From: Bacteroides oleiciplenus YIT 12058
GTDB taxonomy: Bacteria; Bacteroidota; Bacteroidia; Bacteroidales; Bacteroidaceae
Assembly: GCF_000315485.1 (NCBI RefSeq)
Contig: NZ_JH992940.1
Span: 186,001 to 250,000 of the forward strand
Direction: 5' to 3'
Length of the DNA: 64,000 nt
In this document: in pieces, positions 57,615 through 64,000 of the stretch
Numbering within the stretch: the first letter of the stretch is position 1
Layout: each line of letters begins with the position of its first letter
Program-made: the position numbers and the translations under genes
The notes under the pieces: model-generated
What the model saw: the letters and a program-made list of their open reading frames with translations, nothing else
Told to the model about the DNA's origin: nothing
The model's database searches: none

Positions 57615-60197
57615 CTATTCTTCATCTCCATTATTTATTTCACTTTCAGAGCTGTAATCCTCCTCCTCTCCTTCTGCAGTTTCACTTATGGATACTATTG
57701 GAGATACCGGAGACGTCTCATCTATATCAACTGGTATTTCGTCTTCCAAACTTTCGGAAGTAACTTTGCATACTGAACCGATTTCATCGTTTCTCTTTTC
57801 AAGATTAATCAAACGAACACCTTGTGTGGCACGGCCCATAATACGAACATCAGCTACTTTTAGACGAATAGTAATACCCGACTTATTAATTATCATCAAG
57901 TCATTATCATCTGTTACTGACTTGATTGTTACCAATTTACCTGTTTTATCAGTGATATTCATAGTCTTCACGCCCTTACCACCACGATTTGTTTTGCGAT
58001 AGTCTTCAATATCAGAACGCTTACCATAACCTTGTTCAGAAACGACCATGATGGTTTCTGTTTCAAGATCTTTAATGCAAATCATTCCCACTACTTCATC
58101 CTGTCCGTCTTCATCAAGTGTCATACCACGTACACCTGTTGCAGTACGTCCCATAACGCGTACAGCATTTTCGTGGAAACGAATAGCGCGTCCATTGCGG
58201 TTGGCTATGATAATTTCATTGTCTCCGTTAGTCATACGTACTTCAATAACACGGTCATCTTCACGGATAGTTATAGCGTTTACACCATTCTGACGAGGAC
58301 GTGAATATTGTTCAAGCAATGTTTTCTTGATGACGCCATTTTTAGTACAGAAGAAAACATAATGACTGTTAATAAACTCTTGATCAGAAAGGTTCTTCAC
58401 ACGCAAATATGCATTTACAGCATCGTCAGAGTCAATATTCAGCAAATTCTGAATAGCGCGTCCCTTTGAGTTCTTGGTACCTTCAGGTATTTCATATACT
58501 TTGAGCCAGTAGCACTTGCCTTTCTGAGTAAAGAACATCATGGTATTGTGCATGGTTGCTGGATATATGTGCTCGATGAAGTCTGCATCGCGAGTATCTG
58601 TACCCTTAGAGCCCACTCCACCGCGGTTTTGAGCTCGGAACTCGCTCAATGGCGTACGCTTGATATATCCCATATGTGAAATGGTGATAATCATTTCATC
58701 GTCTGCATAGAAATCTTCTGGATTAAATTCTTCAGATGAATATACGATTTCTGAACGCCGTTTGTCTCCATATTTGGCTTTTACTTCAATTAATTCATCT
58801 GTAATGACTTTGCGACAAAGATCGTCATTTGAGAGTATTTCTTCATAATAAGCAATTTGCTTCATTACTTCTTCATATTCGGCATGAAGCTGATCTTGCA
58901 TAAGTCCGGTCAATTGGCGCAGACGCATCTCTACGATAGCACGGGATTGGATTTCAGTTAATTGGAAGCGCTCAATTAAGCCTGCAATGGCATCATTAGG
59001 AGTTTTAGCCGCACGGATGATACGAATCACTTCATCAATATTATCTGATGCGATAATTAAACCTTCCAGAATGTGGGCACGTTCTTTTGCTTTACGCAAA
59101 TCATATTGAGTACGACGGATGACTACTTCGTGACGATGTTCCACGAAGTATTTGATCATGTCCTTCAGGTTCAGCAGACGGGGACGTCCGTGTACCAGTG
59201 CTACGTTATTTACGCTGAAAGATGTCTGCAATAGAGTCATCTTATAAAGCTTGTTCAGAACTACACTGGCATTGGCATCGCGTTTAATATCAATAACAAT
59301 ACGCATACCTTCGCGGTCAGATTCGTCATTGGCATTGGAGATACCTTCAATCTTTTTATCGTTAGCCAGATCTGCGATATTTTTAATTAATTCAGCCTTA
59401 TTGACACCATACGGAATTTCTGTGATGACAATTTTGTCATGTGTGGAACTGGTTTCAATTTCTGCTTTAGCGCGCATGATGACACGACCACGGCCGGTAA
59501 GATAAGCCTCACGTACACCACTCATACCATATATATATCCTCCTGTTGGGAAGTCGGGAGCTTTCACATAGTTCATCAGCTCTTCTATTTCAATATCGTT
59601 ATTTTCGATATATGCAACGCATGCATCAATAACTTCAGATAAATTATGTGTCGGCATATTGGTTGCCATACCTACTGCGATACCAGATGCACCGTTTACC
59701 AAAAGATTCGGAATACGAGTTGGCATTACAGTAGGTTCCTGCAAGGAGTCGTCGAAGTTGCTTTGCATATCAACGGTCTCTTTGTCAAGGTCTTGCATCA
59801 TGTCTTCACCAATCTTTTGCAGACGGCACTCAGTGTAACGCATAGCTGCTGCGCTGTCACCATCCACTGAACCATAGTTACCTTGCCCGTCTACTATCAA
59901 GTAGCGCATTGCCCAAGGCTGTGCCATGCGAACTAGTGCACCGTAAACGGAAGAGTCACCATGTGGGTGATACTTACCTAATACTTCACCTACAACTCTG
60001 GCTGATTTTTTATAAGGTTTATCAGACGTATTTCCTAGTCCCATCATTCCGTAGAGAATTCTACGGTGGACAGGCTTAAAACCATCTCTAACATCCGGAA
60101 GGGCACGTGAAACTATGACCGACATGGAGTAGTCAATGTACGATGACTTCATTTCCTCCTCGATGTTAATCTTTATAATTCTGTCTTGTTCAAGCAT
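57615..60197 (-). CDS. gyrA: DNA gyrase subunit A
   Basis: An 860-residue type II topoisomerase subunit that cuts and rejoins DNA. The catalytic tyrosine is Tyr121 ([11 protein letters not shown]). The quinolone region reads [19 protein letters not shown], with Ser82 in the E. coli Ser83 place and Gly86 in the Asp87 place. The C-terminal beta-pinwheel includes a GyrA-box-like [10 protein letters not shown] and ends in an acidic tail. Start [20 protein letters not shown] fits other GyrA proteins. Divergent from clpC. Confidence 0.98.
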   Translation of the reverse strand: MLEQDRIIKINIEEEMKSSYIDYSMSVIVSRALPDVRDGFKPVHRRILYGMMGLGNTSDKPYKKSARVVGEVLGKYHPHGDSSVYGALVRMAQPWAMRYLIVDGQGNYGSVDGDSAAAMRYTECRLQKIGEDMMQDLDKETVDMQSNFDDSLQEPTVMPTRIPNLLVNGASGIAVGMATNMPTHNLSEVIDACVAYIENNDIEIEELMNYVKAPDFPTGGYIYGMSGVREAYLTGRGRVIMRAKAEIETSSTHDKIVITEIPYGVNKAELIKNIADLANDKKIEGISNANDESDREGMRIVIDIKRDANASVVLNKLYKMTLLQTSFSVNNVALVHGRPRLLNLKDMIKYFVEHRHEVVIRRTQYDLRKAKERAHILEGLIIASDNIDEVIRIIRAAKTPNDAIAGLIERFQLTEIQSRAIVEMRLRQLTGLMQDQLHAEYEEVMKQIAYYEEILSNDDLCRKVITDELIEVKAKYGDKRRSEIVYSSEEFNPEDFYADDEMIITISHMGYIKRTPLSEFRAQNRGGVGSKGTDTRDADFIEHIYPATMHNTMMFFTQKGKCYWLKVYEIPEGTKNSKGRAIQNLLNIDSDDAVNAYLRVKNLSDQEFINSHYVFFCTKNGVIKKTLLEQYSRPRQNGVNAITIREDDRVIEVRMTNGDNEIIIANRNGRAIRFHENAVRVMGRTATGVRGMTLDEDGQDEVVGMICIKDLETETIMVVSEQGYGKRSDIEDYRKTNRGGKGVKTMNITDKTGKLVTIKSVTDDNDLMIINKSGITIRLKVADVRIMGRATQGVRLINLEKRNDEIGSVCKVTSESLEDEIPVDIDETSPVSPIVSISETAEGEEEDYSSESEINNGDEE

Positions 60198-60244
60198 TTA
60201 AAAAGATTATTAATTATACATACTTTGGTTCATGAAAAACCACG

Positions 60245-60274
60245 CTAAAGTACTGCTTTTTTACGACATACAAA
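60245..60274 (-). promoter_or_regulatory. Promoter of gyrA
   Basis: Minus strand TACTTTAG (60245-60252, one mismatch) with TTTG (60271-60274) 18 bp upstream, 47 bp before the start. The 302-bp gap 60198-60499 holds this and the clpC promoter and no gene. Confidence 0.5.
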
Positions 60275-60421
60275 AGTTTTCGCGCATAAACTTTGTTTCA
60301 GAACCATTCTCTCGCCTACTTTGTTCTTATAAATATATAAATAAGGTATTAAAAAATACTGGTGAACGGATATTAAACTGTGGCACGGGATTTGTATACA
60401 AACAATAAATAGAAGAATATA

Positions 60422-60455
60422 TTTGCTTACTAGAAATTATTAATGCGTATCTTTG
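60422..60455 (+). promoter_or_regulatory. Promoter of clpC
   Basis: TATCTTTG (60448-60455) with TTTG (60422-60425) 22 bp upstream. An AGGAAGGAG sequence (60481-60489) stands before the ATG as a likely ribosome site. Confidence 0.6.
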
Positions 60456-60499
60456 TATTATAGTAACACCTTAAAGATTAAGGAAGGAGAATATTAAGT

Positions 60500-63028
60500 A
60501 TGAATAATCAGTTTTCACAAAGAGTTTCTGATATTATCACCTACAGCAAGGAAGAAGCTAACCGACTGAAGAATAGATATATCGGTCCGGAACATCTTCT
60601 ACTCGGCATGTTGCGAGACGGCGGAGGAAAAGCTATAGAAATATTGCAGAAGCTGGATATAGACCTGAACAGAGTTAAAAAGCGTCTGGAAGGTTTTCTG
60701 AAAGAGATTGAAGATGATAACTTATTGCCTGATGCGGACATTCCATTGTCTCCTATGGCAGCTAAGATATTGAAAATGTGTATACTCGAGGCTCGTCTAT
60801 TAAAGAGTGCCACTGCGGATACGGAACATGTATTGCTGGCTATCTTAAAAGATGGTAATAATTTGGCCGCTACGGTTTTGGAAGAGAATAATGTGGATTA
60901 CAAGTCTGTGTTCGAACAACTTTCTATGAAAGCTAGTCCTAATGCTGGTATGGGATTCACGGAAGATGACGATGATGAAGAGGAAGAAATGAATATGTCT
61001 TCACGCTCATCACAAAGTGCTGGTTCGCAGTCTTCTACACAAACAGCAGCTAAGAAGTCATCCAATGATACTCCGGTATTGGATAACTTTGGTATGGATA
61101 TGACTCGGGCTGCAGAAGAAGGTAGGCTGGATCCTGTGGTAGGTCGTGAACGGGAAATTGAGAGATTGGCTCAGATTCTGAGTCGTCGTAAAAAAAATAA
61201 CCCAGTATTGATTGGTGAACCTGGTGTAGGCAAATCTGCAATTGTAGAAGGATTGGCATTGCGTATTGTTCAAAAGAAAGTGTCCCGTGTATTGTTTGAT
61301 AAACGTGTGGTTATGCTCGACATGGCTTCCGTAGTAGCAGGAACTAAATATCGTGGACAATTCGAGGAACGTATCCGTTCTATTATCAATGAGTTGCAGA
61401 AGAATCCGAATGTCATTCTGTTCATTGATGAAATTCATACTATTGTGGGGGCTGGAGCTGCTGCTGGTTCCATGGATGCTGCTAATATGCTGAAACCTGC
61501 ATTGGCGCGTGGTGAGATACAATGTATCGGTGCTACCACTCTCGATGAATATCGGAAGAACATAGAAAAAGATGGTGCTTTGGAGCGTCGTTTTCAGAAA
61601 GTGATTGTGGAACCGACTACAGCTGAGGAAACTCTTCAGATATTAAAAAATATCAAAGAGAAATATGAGGATCATCACAATGTGATTTATACAGATGAAG
61701 CTTTGGAGGCATGCGTCAAGTTGACAGACCGCTACATTACTGATCGTAATTTCCCGGATAAGGCTATTGATGCTTTGGATGAAGCTGGTTCTCGTGTTCA
61801 CCTAACGAATATTACAGTTCCGAAAGAAATTGAAGAACAGGAAAAGTTCATAGAAGAAGCGCGTCAGCAAAAAGCAGATGCGGTAAAATCACAAAATTTT
61901 GAGCTTGCTGCCAGTTATCGTGACCGTGAAAAAGAGTTTTCTGCTCGTTTGGAAGAGATGAAAGCGGAATGGGAAGCTCGTTTAAAAGATGACCGTCAGA
62001 CAGTTGGTGAAGAGGAAATAGCTAATGTTGTGTCCATGATGTCCGGTGTGCCCGTGCAGCGTATGGCGCAGGCGGAAGGTGTTAAATTGGCAGGTATGAA
62101 AGAAGAATTGCAGGCTAAGGTAATAGCTCAGGATCCAGCCATTGAGAAAGTGACGAAAGCTATTTTACGTAGTCGTGTAGGTTTGAAAGACCCGAATCGC
62201 CCTATTGGAACATTCTTGTTTTTGGGACCTACTGGTGTAGGAAAAACACACTTGGCTAAGCAATTGGCAAAATACATGTTCGGTTCTGCTGATGCACTTA
62301 TACGTGTGGATATGAGTGAATACATGGAAAAATTTACTGTTTCTCGTCTGGTTGGTGCGCCTCCGGGATATGTAGGGTATGAAGAAGGTGGTCAGTTGAC
62401 AGAGAAAATACGTCGGAAACCTTATTCTATCGTACTGCTGGATGAGATTGAAAAAGCGCATCCCGATGTGTTCAATATCTTGTTGCAACTGATGGATGAA
62501 GGTCGTCTGACTGACAGTTATGGCAGAACGGTAGACTTTAAAAATACAGTTGTTATCATGACTTCAAACATTGGTACGCGTCAATTGAAGGATTTTGGTC
62601 GTGGTGTAGGTTTTGCTGCACAAAACCGTACGGACGACAAGGAGTACTCGCGAGGGGTAATACAAAAGGCCTTGAACAAATCTTTTGCTCCTGAGTTTCT
62701 GAACCGTATAGATGAAATCATTACTTTTGATCAGCTTTCATTGGATGCTATTGAAAAGATTATCGACATTGAATTAAAAGGCTTGTTTGAACGTGTGGAA
62801 GCTCTGGGTTATAAGCTTATTATTGATGGTAAGGCTAAGACATTTATGGCGTCCAAAGGTTATGATGTACAGTTCGGTGCCCGTCCGCTGAAACGTGCCA
62901 TTCAAACTTACCTGGAAGATGGTCTTTCGGAATTGATTGTCTCTTCCGAATTGAATCTGGGTGATACGATTTCTGTCTCTTTGAATGAAGAGAAGGGAGA
63001 ATTGGATATCAAAGCAGTGACTAAGTAA
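60500..63028 (+). CDS. clpC: ClpC-type AAA+ chaperone-protease ATPase
   Basis: An 842-residue Hsp100 protein: double Clp N-repeat (1-145), Ser/Gln-rich linker, first AAA+ domain (Walker [14 protein letters not shown] at about 240, Walker [11 protein letters not shown]), a UVR segment (about 450-480, [14 protein letters not shown]) that marks ClpC rather than ClpB, and a second AAA+ domain ([13 protein letters not shown] at about 576). It unfolds proteins for ClpP. No long middle coiled coil of ClpB is present. Confidence 0.95.
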   Translation: MNNQFSQRVSDIITYSKEEANRLKNRYIGPEHLLLGMLRDGGGKAIEILQKLDIDLNRVKKRLEGFLKEIEDDNLLPDADIPLSPMAAKILKMCILEARLLKSATADTEHVLLAILKDGNNLAATVLEENNVDYKSVFEQLSMKASPNAGMGFTEDDDDEEEEMNMSSRSSQSAGSQSSTQTAAKKSSNDTPVLDNFGMDMTRAAEEGRLDPVVGREREIERLAQILSRRKKNNPVLIGEPGVGKSAIVEGLALRIVQKKVSRVLFDKRVVMLDMASVVAGTKYRGQFEERIRSIINELQKNPNVILFIDEIHTIVGAGAAAGSMDAANMLKPALARGEIQCIGATTLDEYRKNIEKDGALERRFQKVIVEPTTAEETLQILKNIKEKYEDHHNVIYTDEALEACVKLTDRYITDRNFPDKAIDALDEAGSRVHLTNITVPKEIEEQEKFIEEARQQKADAVKSQNFELAASYRDREKEFSARLEEMKAEWEARLKDDRQTVGEEEIANVVSMMSGVPVQRMAQAEGVKLAGMKEELQAKVIAQDPAIEKVTKAILRSRVGLKDPNRPIGTFLFLGPTGVGKTHLAKQLAKYMFGSADALIRVDMSEYMEKFTVSRLVGAPPGYVGYEEGGQLTEKIRRKPYSIVLLDEIEKAHPDVFNILLQLMDEGRLTDSYGRTVDFKNTVVIMTSNIGTRQLKDFGRGVGFAAQNRTDDKEYSRGVIQKALNKSFAPEFLNRIDEIITFDQLSLDAIEKIIDIELKGLFERVEALGYKLIIDGKAKTFMASKGYDVQFGARPLKRAIQTYLEDGLSELIVSSELNLGDTISVSLNEEKGELDIKAVTK

Positions 63029-63075
63029 ATTTTTCACTTCTATCTATAGAGTTTTTCCAGCTAATAAACAGTCAA

Positions 63076-63108
63076 AATGTCAGTCTATATGGACTGGCAT
63101 TTTTTTTG
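63076..63108 (+). terminator. Terminator of clpC
   Basis: AATGTCAGTC and GACTGGCATT pair over 10 bp (one G-U), 6-nt loop, then an eight-T run (63101-63107 region). Confidence 0.9.
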
Positions 63109-63111
63109 CAT

Positions 63112-63119
63112 TATATTTG
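63112..63119 (+). promoter_or_regulatory. -7 box of htpG
   Basis: TATATTTG, 43 bp before the htpG start and just after the clpC terminator. No -33 TTTG at the usual spacing. Confidence 0.55.
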
Positions 63120-63162
63120 CCAAGCGATTAATATATAAACTTAAAATATAAATAATAGTAGT

Positions 63163-64000
63163 ATGCAAAAAGGAAATATTGGGGTAACTACCGAAAACAT
63201 TTTCCCCGTTATTAAGAAGTTCTTGTACAGTGATCATGAGATTTTTCTTCGTGAGTTAGTTTCTAATGCCGTAGATGCTACACAGAAGTTGAAAACTTTA
63301 GCTTCTATTGGTGAGTTTAAGGGTGAAGTTGGAGATTTGACTGTACGTGTATCCTTAGAAAAGGATACGATTACTGTCTCTGACCGTGGTATCGGTTTGA
63401 CAGCCGAAGAAATCGATAAGTACATCAATCAGATTGCTTTTTCTGGTGCTAACGATTTTCTGGAGAAATATAAGAATGATGCCAATGCTATTATCGGCCA
63501 TTTTGGTTTGGGATTTTATTCAGCCTTCATGGTCGCGAAGAAAGTGGAGATTATTACAAAATCTCATAAAGAGGGTGCTCAGGCTGTGAAATGGAGCTGT
63601 GATGGTAGTCCTGAATTCACTATCGAAAACATAGATAAGGCTGACCGTGGTACAGATATCGTGCTTTACATTGATGATGAAAGCAAGGAATTTCTTGAAG
63701 AAGCTCGCATTTCTTCTTTACTGAAGAAGTATTGTAGCTTCTTGCCTATCCCCATTGCTTTTGGCAAAAAGAAAGATTGGAAAGATGGAAAACAGGTAGA
63801 AACAGATGAAGATAATATTATCAACGATAGTAACCCATTGTGGACGTTGAAACCCAGTGACTTGAAAGATGAAGATTATAAGAAATTTTATCGGGATCTC
63901 TATCCGATGTCTGATGAACCTTTGTTCTGGATACACTTGAACGTAGATTATCCGTTCCATCTGACCGGTATCCTTTACTTCCCGAAGGTAAAGAGTAATA
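63163..64000 (+). CDS. htpG: Hsp90 chaperone HtpG, 5' part (runs off the window)
   Basis: The first 279 codons of HtpG are present and open to the window edge. The GHKL ATP site is complete: FLRELVSNAVDATQKLKTL with the catalytic Glu, SDRGIGLTAEEI, and IIGHFGLGFYSAFMVAKKVE. The middle domain begins near residue 205. About 400 residues are expected beyond position 64000. It follows clpC as a separate stress gene. Confidence 0.97.
   Translation, partial: MQKGNIGVTTENIFPVIKKFLYSDHEIFLRELVSNAVDATQKLKTLASIGEFKGEVGDLTVRVSLEKDTITVSDRGIGLTAEEIDKYINQIAFSGANDFLEKYKNDANAIIGHFGLGFYSAFMVAKKVEIITKSHKEGAQAVKWSCDGSPEFTIENIDKADRGTDIVLYIDDESKEFLEEARISSLLKKYCSFLPIPIAFGKKKDWKDGKQVETDEDNIINDSNPLWTLKPSDLKDEDYKKFYRDLYPMSDEPLFWIHLNVDYPFHLTGILYFPKVKSN

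Noticed and set aside
57584..57631. 16-codon upstream extension of the TPR gene into gyrA
   Set aside because: The internal ATG at 57583 begins a clean signal peptide and avoids the overlap.

Overview
The window looks like chromosomal DNA of a Bacteroides species (order Bacteroidales). The evidence is a SusC/SusD polysaccharide utilisation locus, the Bat aerotolerance operon, repeated matches to the Bacteroides primary promoter (-7 box TAnnTTTG, in the best cases with a -33 TTTG), few Shine-Dalgarno sequences, and a DUF4295 gene behind rpmB-rpmG. I saw no tRNA, rRNA, CRISPR array, transposase or prophage gene.

1-19100: a carbohydrate locus probably aimed at dextran. A SusR-like membrane regulator is followed on the + strand by SusC-like, SusD-like and SusE-like surface proteins, a GH66 lipoprotein (dextranase family), a GH31 and an inverting-type GH97 alpha-glucosidase. 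A GH65 hydrolase of the alpha-1,2-glucosidase type lies just beyond two unrelated minus-strand genes (DUF4919, DUF169). Together they could bind dextran, cut it, import the pieces and trim alpha-1,6 and alpha-1,2 linkages. Six 22-bp units lie between the GH66 and GH31 genes. Two identical 94-bp cassettes, each with its own promoter and terminator, look like a duplicated small RNA gene.

19190-39065: mostly minus strand. It holds an acyl-CoA ligase, a K+/H+ antiporter, an NtrC-type two-component pair, and an apparent four-gene operon of heavy-metal RND pump (fused to an outer-membrane factor), adaptor, and LytS/LytTR-type sensor and regulator. A 1.5-kDa-scale TamB-like gene follows (about 1,579 codons). 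A glycosyltransferase gene on the + strand appears to have lost its stop codon through a 1-base deletion and now overlaps the LytTR gene.

39056-45572: housekeeping genes tsaD, a CinA-C family gene, rpmB, rpmG, a DUF4295 gene, ftsY and rimO, then two HU-family genes. The second HU protein is unusual: an HU domain, an acidic linker, a transmembrane helix and a periplasmic LysM-like domain.

45837-54458: the Bat operon, MoxR, DUF58, a BatD-like membrane protein, BatA, BatB, BatC, BatD and BatE. From 54658 to the end are a small HTH protein, a universal stress protein, a TPR protein downstream of gyrA, gyrA, clpC and the 5' part of htpG, which runs off the window.

Functions are read from motifs and remembered family knowledge; no database search was run.
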